64,000 bases of DNA from an uncultured Bacilli bacterium (GCA_934098565.1 CAKOON010000003.1:135428-199427), one strand, 5' to 3'. Positions 14,511 to 23,920 are shown, counted from the first letter of the stretch. The notes: generated by a model not told the origin, from the sequence alone. Made by a program: numbers and translations.

Positions 14511-15699
14511 GTCTTTAGTAAATGCTTTTAATATTAAGAACAATAATCTTTTAAGACTTAGTGATTATGAGATTTTTCAAGATAAAGAAACTTTAGATAA
14601 GTTAAGAAGTGAGATTACTTTTAGTATTGTTGATGAATATAGTCTTAATAATAATTATGATATTCATGGTAAAGTTGATTACTATACAAGAAATTTGAAT
14701 TTATCGACTTTAGAAAAACAATACTTATATAATTTAATAGATAATGAAATTTCCGGAATGGGGCCTTTAACAGAGGTTATGCAGGATACTTCGGTTAATA
14801 AAATATTTGTTAATGGTCCGGATAAAGTTTATGTTCTAGGTGATAAAGGGTATGTCTTAGATAAGAGTATTTCTTTTATTAATGATGAACATATCATGAG
14901 AACGGTTAAGAATATTGCTAATCATAATAATTTAAATATTAATTTTGATGAAGCTTATATTAGTTTTAAGACAAGTGATAATACGAAGTTTATTTTACTT
15001 AATAAGCCTTTAGTAGAGGGAATATCTTTAACAATTATTAAGAATAATAAGACTTTGGAAAATATTTCAGAACTTATAAGGCGCGGGACAGTTACGCCTT
15101 ATATGGCAAGATTTTTAGAAGCTTGTGTGAAGTTAAAGCTAAATATTTTAGTTTGTGGGGAGAAAAATAGTGGCAAAAGAACATTAGTTAATGCTTTAAT
15201 GGAGTTTATTCCTAGGGATGAGCGTAGTCTTTATGTGGGATATAAGAGTACTTATGATAAAAATATTTTAAGTGTAAATACGAGTGATATTGAAATACTA
15301 AGTGATTTAGGGGCTAGTTATATAGTGTATTCTAAAGATGAGGTGTTAAGTCTTTTAAAGTTAGTAAATATGAGAAATGGTATTATTTCTTCTTTTGATA
15401 CGAGAATATTTAGTCTAGATAATATTTGTACTAATGTTAGTTTAAAGAATAATACTTTAAATAAAGAGTTAATTTTAAATAGTATTTATAGTGGATTTGA
15501 TATTATTATTAATATTGAAAGACAAGATAATAATAAGATAAAAGTTACTTCTATTAAAGAAGTAGATAATAATAATTTAAGAGAAGTATTTTCTTATAGT
15601 AAAGAAACTTTTAACTTTAATCGGGGTAGTAATACGGTTTATAAGAAGATAAAGAATAGTGGTAATAATGACCTCTTTGATATGTTTGAGGGGGAATAA
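14503..15699 (+). CDS. TadA/CpaF-type secretion ATPase, probably inactive
   Basis: 398 aa protein clearly built on the CpaF/TadA plan: GMGPLTEVMQDTSVNKIFVN, GPDKVYV and VTPYMARFLEACVKLKLNIL precede the P-loop. The Walker A reads CGEKNSGKR, with Arg in place of the Ser/Thr. The Asp-box region (normally IEDxAEL) reads VGYKSTYDK. The Walker B region (normally IxVGEVRGxEA) reads YIVYSKDEVL. The His-box (normally LSTLHAN) reads ISSFDTR. Key catalytic residues are therefore gone while the fold markers and full length remain. It may be a structural pseudo-ATPase. The gene is intact and sits in an operon with tadB/tadC-like genes. Confidence 0.82.
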   Translation: MSKSLVNAFNIKNNNLLRLSDYEIFQDKETLDKLRSEITFSIVDEYSLNNNYDIHGKVDYYTRNLNLSTLEKQYLYNLIDNEISGMGPLTEVMQDTSVNKIFVNGPDKVYVLGDKGYVLDKSISFINDEHIMRTVKNIANHNNLNINFDEAYISFKTSDNTKFILLNKPLVEGISLTIIKNNKTLENISELIRRGTVTPYMARFLEACVKLKLNILVCGEKNSGKRTLVNALMEFIPRDERSLYVGYKSTYDKNILSVNTSDIEILSDLGASYIVYSKDEVLSLLKLVNMRNGIISSFDTRIFSLDNICTNVSLKNNTLNKELILNSIYSGFDIIINIERQDNNKIKVTSIKEVDNNNLREVFSYSKETFNFNRGSNTVYKKIKNSGNNDLFDMFEGE

Positions 15700-15700
15700 T

Positions 15701-16684
15701 ATGTATGTTTTCCAGTTGATAATATTAGTTATTGTTTTATTAATAGGGATATCTTTAATAAAGATGGCGAAGACTTTTAAGATGGTTCGTCGGATTAACC
15801 GTTTTAGTTTAGCCGATGAGACGGTAGAAGTATCGTTGTTAACTAAAATAGATAATAAGTTTTGGCATGTTATTCATTGCTTTAGTACAGGACTTGCTCG
15901 TTATAAACTAGTTAATAAGTTATCAAATAAATATGAAAAGTATATTTTAGATATTAATAAAGATAAAGTTAAAAAGACTGATTATTTTACTATCAAGTTG
16001 TTAGTTATTATTGGTTTATTAAGTGTTACTTTGGTGAGTGTGGTTTTAGGAAGTATTCCTGCTAAGTTAATTAGTTTTGTTTTAGTCTTTTTAATGGGAT
16101 ATTTCTTACCAGATTTATTTTGGAAATATTTGTATATTAAAAGAACGAATAGAGTTTTAAATGATATTTATATTAGTACGAAGTATATCTATTATGCTAT
16201 ATGTAAAAATTATAACTTAGATGATGCTTTAAAGTACGCAATTAATTCTTTAGATGGGGATATTACAGATGAACTTTCTAAGATAAGAAGAGATTTAAAG
16301 AATAATCTTTCTTTAGAAGATGCTTATTACAAGTTTTATAAACGTAGTGGTCTTAAAGAGGTTAAGTATATTTATGATAATTTAAAGCTTGGTAGTAGAC
16401 TTAATATTAGTTATCAAGATACTTTAGGTTATATTGTTAATAATATGAGTAAAGAATACGAAGCAAAGAATAATATCTTTAGGATTATTGATATTTATAA
16501 TTATTTATTCTTAGTAGTTTTAATTATTCCATTGTTGGTATTTGTCTTTGGAATGTTTATTAATATGGATTATTTTATGAAGCTAATGAGTGATAAGGGA
16601 CTATATTTAACGGGATTTATTGTTATTTTGTATAGTATATATATTTATGTTGTTAAGAATATTCTGGAGGTTTCAAATGAATAG
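15701..16684 (+). CDS. tadB: TadB-like membrane platform protein
   Basis: 327 aa with a T2SSF/GspF-type domain, starting at the ATG 15701 (GAGGGGG upstream). An N-terminal membrane helix (residues 2-22) is followed by a central hydrophobic pair (about 90-135), the cytoplasmic GspF core (LNDIYISTKYIYYAICKNYN) and two C-terminal helices. It is the inner-membrane base of Tad-type secretion or pilus machines. The stop overlaps the tadC-like start by 8 bases. Confidence 0.8.
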   Translation: MYVFQLIILVIVLLIGISLIKMAKTFKMVRRINRFSLADETVEVSLLTKIDNKFWHVIHCFSTGLARYKLVNKLSNKYEKYILDINKDKVKKTDYFTIKLLVIIGLLSVTLVSVVLGSIPAKLISFVLVFLMGYFLPDLFWKYLYIKRTNRVLNDIYISTKYIYYAICKNYNLDDALKYAINSLDGDITDELSKIRRDLKNNLSLEDAYYKFYKRSGLKEVKYIYDNLKLGSRLNISYQDTLGYIVNNMSKEYEAKNNIFRIIDIYNYLFLVVLIIPLLVFVFGMFINMDYFMKLMSDKGLYLTGFIVILYSIYIYVVKNILEVSNE

Positions 16685-17333
16685 TTTTATATATACATTA
16701 TATCCTAAGAGGTATTTGAATTCTTTAGAAAAGAAATTGCAAAGACTTGGTCAAGAGAAGAAAATTGACTTGGAAATGTTTTTAATAACAAGACTTATCT
16801 TAGAATTTACTTTATTTATTGTCCTTTTATTAGTGCCAGTATATGGGCTTGTTATTGGAATTTTATTTACAACTTTGTTTCACTTTCTTTATGAAGATTT
16901 AATTATTAATTCTCGTCTTATTAAAAGGGAAGCAACGATTAGAAATGACTTGAAAGAATTTTTAGGTTTATACTTACTAGGACTTAAATATAATAGTGAT
17001 AGTTATTTAGTCTTTAGAAGAGTTGTTAGTGAGCTAAATAATGATTTAACAAGGGAGATTAAAGGTTTAATGACAAAAAATTATGGCTTTAATGAACTTT
17101 TAAGTAATTTAGTTAAAGTTATTCCAGAGTATGAATTTAGTGATGATATTTTAATGCTTAGTAGTAAGGACTCTATTAAGTATGTCAATAATATTTTAGG
17201 GGTTATTGAAGGTCTAAATACCAATAGCAGGAATAAAATAGTTAATATGGTACCAGTTAAGATTATTAGTATTAGTATTTTATTTTTAGCAATGGTTTTA
17301 CTAATTATTTTAATTGGGCCGAAATACTTATAA
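16677..17333 (+). CDS. tadC: TadC-like membrane platform protein
   Basis: 218 aa from the ATG at 16677, which has TGGAGG 6 bases upstream; the frame is open further left but without a ribosome site. It is hydrophobic, with a helix pair near residues 40-75, a GspF-like soluble part and a final membrane helix ending GPKYL. Shorter than usual TadC. No pilin, prepilin peptidase or TadD/E/F-like gene follows. Confidence 0.72.
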   Translation: MNSFIYTLYPKRYLNSLEKKLQRLGQEKKIDLEMFLITRLILEFTLFIVLLLVPVYGLVIGILFTTLFHFLYEDLIINSRLIKREATIRNDLKEFLGLYLLGLKYNSDSYLVFRRVVSELNNDLTREIKGLMTKNYGFNELLSNLVKVIPEYEFSDDILMLSSKDSIKYVNNILGVIEGLNTNSRNKIVNMVPVKIISISILFLAMVLLIILIGPKYL

Positions 17334-17390
17334 AGTTATTGCAATAAGTAAATATTTATGATAATCTAAAGGAGAATAGAAGGTGCTTGG

Positions 17391-17975
17391 ATGGAAAAAT
17401 TTATAAATAATTTATATAGTAATAGTAATTTTCCAATAATCTTATTTTCATTAATAGGAATATTTGTTGTTTTGTTTATTATTACACTTATTTTGGCGCT
17501 AAGGGACGCAAAAAAGTATAATAGAGAAGATTTAAAACCAGAGGAAGCCACTGAGGAAGAAGCAGAAAGTAATGATTCTGACACTAAGGTTTTTGAAGAT
17601 ATAACTTTTAATAAGGATGAGGAAAAAACGGCAGAAAGTTCTAAAAAGGAAGAATTTGCAGGGGTGTCATTTGCTAATAATGAAAAAGAAAATGAGACTG
17701 AAGCTAAAGAAGACGTTATTTTAGAGACAACAACTCGACTTCCTGTGTTAAAAGATGAGGAAATTAGTAATTTTGAAGAATTTTTCTTGGAAAATTTAAA
17801 AGAAAAGAAGAATAATGTCTTTGATTTTAGTAAGATTGAAGATAAAGAAGTTACTGATAAGATGAAGAATAATGAGTTAGATTTTAATAGTGATGTTGCG
17901 ATGGAACTTCCTAAGAAGAAGGCTGAGTATTCTTTTAAAGATATCGATGGCGAGTCTTATAAAATTAACAAATAA
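17391..17975 (+). CDS. Single-pass membrane protein with long acidic cytoplasmic tail
   Basis: 194 aa with one membrane helix (residues 14-36) and then about 155 residues very rich in Glu, Asp and Lys, probably disordered. It lies 57 bases after the tadC-like gene in the same direction and could be a scaffold of the Tad-like complex. No family recognised. The ribosome site is unclear. Confidence 0.6.
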   Translation: MEKFINNLYSNSNFPIILFSLIGIFVVLFIITLILALRDAKKYNREDLKPEEATEEEAESNDSDTKVFEDITFNKDEEKTAESSKKEEFAGVSFANNEKENETEAKEDVILETTTRLPVLKDEEISNFEEFFLENLKEKKNNVFDFSKIEDKEVTDKMKNNELDFNSDVAMELPKKKAEYSFKDIDGESYKINK

Positions 17976-18386
17976 GATAGATAAAAATTTTTAAGTGGCT
18001 TATTCATTAGGTGATGGATAGGTCTTTTTGCGGTCTATAAATATTTTAGTGACTTGGAAAAAATATCGTGAGTTTTTGGTGAATTTAAATAAGAGATAAA
18101 AGATAAATAGTAGATAGGGAAGTTAAGATGACAAAAACCTATATAAGATAAGGAAAAATTTCTGTGATGAGGCCTATCTTGGTAAATAGTATAGGTTTAG
18201 AAAAAAGAATAGTTAAGCTAAAAAGTGTCTAAATAAAAAGAAGAAGAAAAACAGTAGAAAAGATTGGTTAATTTTAAAAAATTGCAAAGGAAATTGGCCT
18301 CGGCTTTAAAGAGAGAGAATAAAAATGTTTTTCGTTGAGTAGAGAGAAGTTTTAAGGTATAATATTTTTGTAAAGAAACGAAGTGA
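17976..18386 (+). other. Gene-free region with a structured repeat (copy A)
   Basis: No coding sequence seen. It holds a nested stem at 18135-18198: outer arms AAACCTATA (18135-18143) and TATAGGTTT (18190-18198), inner arms AAGATAAGG (18145-18153) and CCTATCTT (18173-18180). A 21-base segment, 18141-18161, recurs exactly in inverted orientation at 54685-54705, with ATGACAAA in front of both copies. Confidence 0.6.
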
Positions 18387-19436
18387 ATGAAAATGAAAAA
18401 GAATATTTATGGTTTAAAAAGAAGTGACTTGGAAACTTATTTTTTAACTAAGAATGAAAAGAAGTTTAAGGCTTTACAGGTCTATGAATGGTTATATCAA
18501 AAAAGAGTTAGTAATTTTTCACTTATGAGTAATATTAAAAAGGCTCTTCAAGAAGAGTTAAGTAATGATTTTACTATGGAAATGATTGAAGTTAGTAAGG
18601 TTCAACATGATGTTGATGCTCATAAGTACTTATTTCATCTTTATGATAATAATTATATTGAAGCTGTTTTAATGGAACACGATTATGGTCTTAGTGTTTG
18701 TGTTTCTTCAGAAGTTGGTTGTAACATGGGATGTAAGTTTTGTGAGTCTGGACGTCGTAAAAAAGTAAGAAATTTAGAAGCTTATGAGATGGTTGAACAA
18801 ATTTTGCTAATTGAGAAAGACATTGGTAAGAGAATATCTAGTGTCGTGGTGATGGGAATTGGGGAACCATTTGATAATTATGATAACTTAATGGATTTCA
18901 TTAGGATAATTAATGATGCGAAAGGTATTGGTATTGGGGCTCGTCATATAACAGTTTCAACTTGTGGTTTGGTGCCTAAGATTTATGAGTTTAGTAATGA
19001 GGATTTACAAGTTAATTTGGCTTTAAGTCTTCATGCTCCAAATGATGAAATTAGAAACAAAATAATGCCAATTAATAAGGCATACAATGTTAGTGAAGTC
19101 ATGCGTGCAATTAAGGATTATATTGATAAAACTAATCGTCGAGTTACCATTGAGTATGTTATGTTAGATGGGATTAATGATACTAAGGAGTGTGCTTTCG
19201 AATTAGCTAAACTTTTAAGAGGATTAAATGTCTATGTTAATATGATACCTTATAATGAAACCAATCATTTGGAATTTAGTAAAAGTAATAAAGAGAAAAT
19301 TGATGAATTTTATGATATACTAGTAAAGAATAGAATAAATGTTACCGTAAGAAGAAGATTTGGTAGTAATATCGATGCGGCTTGTGGACAACTAAGAAGT
19401 AAGGAGGAAGAAAGTGAAAACATTTTATTTAACTGA
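18387..19436 (+). CDS. rlmN: 23S rRNA (adenine2503-C2)-methyltransferase RlmN
   Basis: 349 aa radical-SAM enzyme that methylates A2503 of 23S rRNA (and A37 of some tRNAs). The cluster motif is GCNMGCKFC (residues about 112-120). GIGEPFDN, the STCGLVPKI strand, SLHAPNDE and the C-terminal Cys near IDAACGQL, which forms the methyl-Cys, are all present. Full length for the family. The ribosome site is weak. The end overlaps the phosphatase gene by 23 bases. Confidence 0.96.
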   Translation: MKMKKNIYGLKRSDLETYFLTKNEKKFKALQVYEWLYQKRVSNFSLMSNIKKALQEELSNDFTMEMIEVSKVQHDVDAHKYLFHLYDNNYIEAVLMEHDYGLSVCVSSEVGCNMGCKFCESGRRKKVRNLEAYEMVEQILLIEKDIGKRISSVVVMGIGEPFDNYDNLMDFIRIINDAKGIGIGARHITVSTCGLVPKIYEFSNEDLQVNLALSLHAPNDEIRNKIMPINKAYNVSEVMRAIKDYIDKTNRRVTIEYVMLDGINDTKECAFELAKLLRGLNVYVNMIPYNETNHLEFSKSNKEKIDEFYDILVKNRINVTVRRRFGSNIDAACGQLRSKEEESENILFN

Positions 19437-20154
19437 CGCTGGGAAAGTCAGAAGTCATAATGAAGACTCAGTTACGATTTTAGAAAACGCTTCAGGAGAA
19501 TATCTTTTGATTGTTGCTGATGGTATGGGCGGGCATCGAGCTGGGGAAGTTGCTAGTTCGATGGTTGTAACTCACTTAGGTAAAAGATTTAATGACATTG
19601 GAACAGTTGGGACTAAGTATGATGCAACGAATTGGTTAAAGGATAATATTAGTGAAGTTAATCATCATATTGTTGAGTATGCTAATAACAATCCCGAAAG
19701 TAAGGGTATGGGCACTACCGTAGTGGTCGCATTGCTCACTAAAGATTATTTATTGTATGCCAATGTTGGAGACTCTAGTGGGTTTGCGATGAAGAATGGT
19801 CATCTTTTAAAGGTTACTAAAGATCATACTTTAGTGCAGTTGCTGGTTCAAGCTGGTGATTTAACAGAGGAGGAAGCTAAATATCATCCTAAAAAGAATG
19901 TTTTAATGAAAGCTTTAGGGGGCGAAGAGGATGTTATTCCAGATATTTATGAAGTTGATATGTCTTTTGATGCTATTCTCTTATCAAGTGACGGGCTAAC
20001 TAATATGTTAAGTAATGAAGTAATAGAAAAAGTTCTAAATGAAAGCGAATTAACGGTCGAAGAAAAGGTAGTAAAATTAATTAGAAAATGTAATGCCAGG
20101 GGTGGAACGGATAATATATCTGTTGCGTATTTAGTAAAAGAAAGTGGTGAATAG
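19414..20154 (+). CDS. stp: PP2C-type Ser/Thr phosphatase Stp/PrpC
   Basis: 246 aa PPM phosphatase that reverses PrkC phosphorylation. Metal-binding motifs are RSHNEDS near the start, VADGMGGHRAGE and the C-terminal GGTDNISVAYL. It starts at GTG 19414 with AAGGAGG 6 bases upstream, inside the end of rlmN. The order rlmN-stp-prkC-rsgA-rpe is the standard Firmicute cluster linking translation, cell-wall signalling and ribosome assembly. Confidence 0.96.
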   Translation: MKTFYLTDAGKVRSHNEDSVTILENASGEYLLIVADGMGGHRAGEVASSMVVTHLGKRFNDIGTVGTKYDATNWLKDNISEVNHHIVEYANNNPESKGMGTTVVVALLTKDYLLYANVGDSSGFAMKNGHLLKVTKDHTLVQLLVQAGDLTEEEAKYHPKKNVLMKALGGEEDVIPDIYEVDMSFDAILLSSDGLTNMLSNEVIEKVLNESELTVEEKVVKLIRKCNARGGTDNISVAYLVKESGE

Positions 20155-20156
20155 AA

Positions 20157-21878
20157 ATGATAATGAAAGGTCAGAAGATTAACGACCGTTATCAGATAAT
20201 AAAATCTATTGGTGAAGGGGGCATGGCTAATGTTTATCTGGCATATGATACGATTTTAGACCGTAATGTAGCGGTTAAAGTCTTACGTGGTGATTTGGCT
20301 ACAGATGAGAAATTTGTTCGTCGTTTTCAAAGAGAAGCTTTGTCGGCTTCTAGTTTGAGCCATCCTAATATCGTTGAAGTTTATGATGTTGGCGAAGATA
20401 ATGGTCAGTATTACATTGTTATGGAGTATATCGAAGGTTGCCAGTTGAAACAGCTTTTGAAAAAAAGAGGTCGCTTAACTTTAAGTGAAGTAATTGATAT
20501 AATGCTTCAGATAACAGATGGCTTATCAGTGGCTCATGATGCTTATATAATTCACCGTGATATTAAACCTCAAAATATAATGATTTTAGATAGCGGTCTT
20601 GTTAAAATAACGGACTTTGGTATTGCTATGGCGATGAATAGTACGCAATTAACGCAGACTAATTCGGTTATGGGGAGTGTTCATTATTTGCCACCGGAAC
20701 AAGCTAATGGCAAAGGTTCTACTTTACAAAGTGATATTTACTCAATGGGAATTTTAATGTATGAGTTGTTAACTGGTGAGCTTCCTTATAAGGGTGACAA
20801 TGCAGTTGAGATAGCACTTAAGCATTTGAAAGAGAAAATTCCCAGTGTTAGAGAAAAGTTTCCAGAAATTCCTCAAAGTGTAGAGAATATCATTATTAAA
20901 GCAACGGCTAAAAATCCCAAGAATAGATATGCTGATGCTAGAGCAATGAATGAGGATTTAAGAACTTGTTTAGATGATTCACGTGTTAATGAACCAAAGA
21001 TAGTCTTACCATATCCAGAGTTTGATGAAGAAAGAAAACCGAAGAAAGATACTAAAAGTTCGAAAGATAATGAAAAAATGGTAAAGGAGATAAAAACAGA
21101 AGAGTTGGAAACGAAGACAAATGATAATAAAATTTTAATTAGCTTAGCGGCTATATTCACAAGTATCATGGTAGTTATGACTTGTATAATTGTTTTTCTA
21201 CCAATGATTACTAATCAAAAAGAAATTAAAGTTCCTGATGTTATTGGCTTAGAAATTACGGAAGCTGTAAATAAGTTACAAGAAGAAGGATTTAAGATTG
21301 CTGATGAACAAAAAGAAACTTCTTCGGATGAAGTTCCCGCTGGTAAAGTAGCCAAGACCAATCCAGTAGCCGGGGTTAAAAAGACAAAAGGTAGTGAAGT
21401 GACCTTATATATATCAACTGGCAATGCAGGTTATGTGATGGAAGATTTTACAGGGAAAAATTATTTAACAGTTAAAGGTACTTTAGAGGCTTATGGCATT
21501 TATGTTATCTTAGAGAAAAAAGATGTTGATAATGTGACTGATGCTTCAATTATCTTAGAGCAATCAGTAAAAGCTGGTGAGAAAGTATCGAAAGGGGATA
21601 CGGTAACGCTTTATATTCCTAATATTACGGCTAAATATCCAGACTTTACGAGTGGGGATTATACGAAAGAACAAATTGAAGAATTCTGTACGCAAAATAA
21701 TATTACTTGTAAGTTTAATGAAGTCAGTGAAGCACCAGGTAATTATAAGAGTGGTGATATCATTAAACAATCTCGTCCTGTAGGTACTCAAGTTACTAGT
21801 GGTGTTAGTTTAACCATAACTATTTACGTTAAAGAAGACATCGCTGAGTGTAATCCAAATGAGGAAGTTTGTGAGTAA
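20157..21878 (+). CDS. prkC: PASTA-domain Ser/Thr kinase PrkC
   Basis: 573 aa membrane kinase that senses peptidoglycan fragments. Kinase domain at about 10-270: GEGGMANVYLA P-loop, VAVKVL lysine, HRDIKPQN loop, DFGIAMA, and the TNSVMGSVHYLPPEQ activation segment. A membrane helix lies near 322-345. Three extracellular PASTA repeats follow (about 350-560), and the tail ends CNPNEEVCE with two Cys. It starts 2 bases after stp. Its end overlaps rsgA. Confidence 0.97.
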   Translation: MIMKGQKINDRYQIIKSIGEGGMANVYLAYDTILDRNVAVKVLRGDLATDEKFVRRFQREALSASSLSHPNIVEVYDVGEDNGQYYIVMEYIEGCQLKQLLKKRGRLTLSEVIDIMLQITDGLSVAHDAYIIHRDIKPQNIMILDSGLVKITDFGIAMAMNSTQLTQTNSVMGSVHYLPPEQANGKGSTLQSDIYSMGILMYELLTGELPYKGDNAVEIALKHLKEKIPSVREKFPEIPQSVENIIIKATAKNPKNRYADARAMNEDLRTCLDDSRVNEPKIVLPYPEFDEERKPKKDTKSSKDNEKMVKEIKTEELETKTNDNKILISLAAIFTSIMVVMTCIIVFLPMITNQKEIKVPDVIGLEITEAVNKLQEEGFKIADEQKETSSDEVPAGKVAKTNPVAGVKKTKGSEVTLYISTGNAGYVMEDFTGKNYLTVKGTLEAYGIYVILEKKDVDNVTDASIILEQSVKAGEKVSKGDTVTLYIPNITAKYPDFTSGDYTKEQIEEFCTQNNITCKFNEVSEAPGNYKSGDIIKQSRPVGTQVTSGVSLTITIYVKEDIAECNPNEEVCE

Positions 21879-22704
21879 GGGTAAAATTATTCGCATTATT
21901 AGTAACTTATATACGGTAGTCGCTGACGAATTGATTATTGAAGCTAGAGCTCGTGGGAGGTTTCGTAAAGATGAGATAACTCCTGTCGTTGGAGATGAGG
22001 TTATTATCGATGTTGAAAAGAAATATATTACGGAAATTTTACCTCGAAGAAACTATTTGCCGAGACCTAGTATTAGTAATATTGACTTAGTTATTTGTGT
22101 TACTAGTACTAAAAAGCCAGATTTATCATTAAATTTGTTAGATAAACAACTGGCTTTTCTTGCTCTTAATGATATACCCAGTATGATAGTTGTTACAAAA
22201 TATGATTTGTTAGATGATTTAGAAAAAGCCAAATTTGATGAAGTATTTAAGTATTATGAGTCAATTGGAATAAAAGTATTGTTTAATACTGATATTTTAG
22301 GAATAAAAAGGTATTTAAAAGGCAAAGAAGTTGGATTGCTTGGTCAAAGTGGCGCTGGAAAGTCTAGTCTTATTAATAAGCTAGGTAATTATAGTATTCT
22401 TACCCAGGAGATATCAGAAGCCTTAGGTCGTGGCAAGCATACAACGAGACATGTAGAAATCTATCCTGTTGATGATTTTTATTTAATAGATACACCGGGT
22501 TTTAGCGCTTTAGATTTAAATTTTTCAGATAGAAATCGTCTCAAAGACGGTTTTAAAGAATTTAATAAATATAGTTGCCGGTTTAGGGATTGTCTTCATT
22601 ATAAAGAGGTAGATTGTGGAGTAAAAGAAGCTGTTGGAAAGGCAATTTTATCCAGCCGCTATGATAACTATGTGAACTTTTTGGAGAAAGAAAAATGGAA
22701 ATAA
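21871..22704 (+). CDS. rsgA: Ribosome small-subunit GTPase RsgA
   Basis: 277 aa circularly permuted GTPase for 30S maturation. G4 TKYD comes before G1 GQSGAGKSSL and G3 DTPG, as expected. The C-terminal zinc knuckle is CRFRDCLHYKEVDCGV. I chose GTG 21871 because GAGGA is 5 bases upstream and the protein then begins MSKGKIIRI like its homologues; an ATG at 21859 is the alternative. Overlaps prkC by 8 bases and rpe by 10. Confidence 0.95.
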   Translation: MSKGKIIRIISNLYTVVADELIIEARARGRFRKDEITPVVGDEVIIDVEKKYITEILPRRNYLPRPSISNIDLVICVTSTKKPDLSLNLLDKQLAFLALNDIPSMIVVTKYDLLDDLEKAKFDEVFKYYESIGIKVLFNTDILGIKRYLKGKEVGLLGQSGAGKSSLINKLGNYSILTQEISEALGRGKHTTRHVEIYPVDDFYLIDTPGFSALDLNFSDRNRLKDGFKEFNKYSCRFRDCLHYKEVDCGVKEAVGKAILSSRYDNYVNFLEKEKWK

Positions 22705-23327
22705 ACGTATCTTTTTTAAAGAAAAATAAGAGCATGGAAGAAACGATTAAGTCTTTAAATGCAAGCAGTGCCGATGGTATTCATGTTGATTATATGGATA
22801 ATACCTTTGTTAAGAATAAATCTTTAGAAATAGAGAAAATGCATTTAGAGTTATTTCAAAAGCCTTTAGAAATTCATGCGATGGTTAAGGAACCTTTAAA
22901 GTATTTAGAAAAAATAAAAAAATATAATATTAAACATTATATTTTTCATGTGGAAGCTGTCGAAAATCCCTTGGAAGTCATCATGGAAATAATAGAAACA
23001 GGGATAAGACCGGGGCTAGCAATTAATCCGGGAACATCTTTAGAGATTTTAAAACCTTATCTGAAATATGTTGATACTATTCTTTTGATGAGTGTGATGC
23101 CTGGGGAGGGCGGTCAAAGCTTTTTAGAAGAGACACCAAGGAGATTAGAGATTTTAAAAAGTTGGTATCCAGGCCGAATTGAAGTTGATGGGGGCATTAA
23201 TATTCAAACAATTGATAAAGTCTTTCTTGCTGATGCTGTAGTTTGTGGCTCTTTTATTTGTATGAGTGATAATTATGAAGAAAGAATTCAGAAATTAAAA
23301 AACTCTAGGAACGAAATAAGTTTCTAG
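22695..23327 (+). CDS. rpe: Ribulose-phosphate 3-epimerase-like protein
   Basis: 210 aa TIM-barrel of the RPE family, interconverting ribulose 5-phosphate and xylulose 5-phosphate. Seen are ADGIHVDYMDN (metal-binding Asp), LEIHAMV, SVMPGEGGQSF and the phosphate-binding EVDGGI and VCGSFI. The first strand reads INVSFL rather than the usual IAPSIL, and the protein is slightly short, so divergence is real. Last gene of the rlmN operon. Confidence 0.88.
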   Translation: MEINVSFLKKNKSMEETIKSLNASSADGIHVDYMDNTFVKNKSLEIEKMHLELFQKPLEIHAMVKEPLKYLEKIKKYNIKHYIFHVEAVENPLEVIMEIIETGIRPGLAINPGTSLEILKPYLKYVDTILLMSVMPGEGGQSFLEETPRRLEILKSWYPGRIEVDGGINIQTIDKVFLADAVVCGSFICMSDNYEERIQKLKNSRNEISF

Positions 23328-23334
23328 AGTTTTT
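23301..23334 (+). terminator. Terminator of the rlmN-rpe operon
   Basis: 12-bp stem AACTCTAGGAAC with GTTTCTAGAGTT, then TTT. It includes the rpe stop codon and also overlaps the end of the convergent XRE gene. Confidence 0.85.
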
Positions 23335-23605
23335 AAGACTCTTGGTCTTTTTGATACATGAATACTCTTTTGGGAAGGATTTTAGCCTCTTCGGCAGTAG
23401 CTTCATTAAAAAGTAATTCTGGTTTAATATTTAAACATTTAGCAATAATGGCAATATTATTTAAAGTTAGATTAGTAATACCATTTTCGATGATGCTAAT
23501 ATAAGCCATTTTGAAGTTAGTTAAAGCGGCAAATTCTTCTTGAGTTAGGCTTTTCTTGTAACGATAATATTTAGTATTTAAACCAACGATTTCTTTAATA
23601 TTCAT
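23333..23605 (-). CDS. XRE-family helix-turn-helix regulator
   Basis: 90 aa DNA-binding protein from the ATG at 23605, which has AAAGGAA upstream; the frame opens further but with no better start. An HTH lies at about residues 17-45 (LTQEEFAALTNFKMAYISII), followed by the typical NLTLNNIAIIAKCLNI. It could regulate itself or the nearby small RNA and recG. Targets are unknown. Confidence 0.88.
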   Translation of the reverse strand: MNIKEIVGLNTKYYRYKKSLTQEEFAALTNFKMAYISIIENGITNLTLNNIAIIAKCLNIKPELLFNEATAEEAKILPKRVFMYQKDQES

Positions 23606-23790
23606 AATAAATTCCTTTTCTGTAAAATTGTTTTTTTGCAAGCTTGGTATCTTTTAATGCTGTTTTTTTTTGTAAGATTATTCTTTTATAAGATGGTTTT
23701 TTAGGGGATTACTTCTTCTACAATAGTATTTTTTCTATATAATAAAAATTAACTTAATATGTTATAAGTTAATATATAATTTGAATAAAG

Positions 23791-23812
23791 GAGACAGTAA
23801 TAAAACTGTCTC
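23791..23812. other. 8-bp perfect hairpin
   Basis: GAGACAGT/ACTGTCTC with a 6-base loop between the XRE gene and the candidate small RNA. It could be an operator or a second terminator for minus-strand transcription. Confidence 0.5.
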
Positions 23813-23814
23813 AA

Positions 23815-23878
23815 AAAGAATAAAAAGGGGTTGGCTAGTGTGATACTAGCACCAACTTGCAGTAACGCAAATTGGTAT
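23815..23878 (-). ncRNA. Candidate small RNA with own promoter and terminator
   Basis: On the minus strand, TTGACA (23912-23907), a 17-base spacer and TAGTAT (23889-23884) predict a start near 23877. The RNA has a short stem TTGC/GCAA. It ends in a 10-bp bulged hairpin (23830-23856: GTTGG...CCAAC around CTAGT/ACTAG) and a run CCCCTTTTTATTCTTTTT, a classic terminator. Length is about 60 bases. No family recognised. It runs divergently from recG, with overlapping promoters. Confidence 0.6.
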
Positions 23879-23920
23879 CTAATATACTAATAAAAAAAGG
23901 TAGTTTTGTCAATCATTTTT

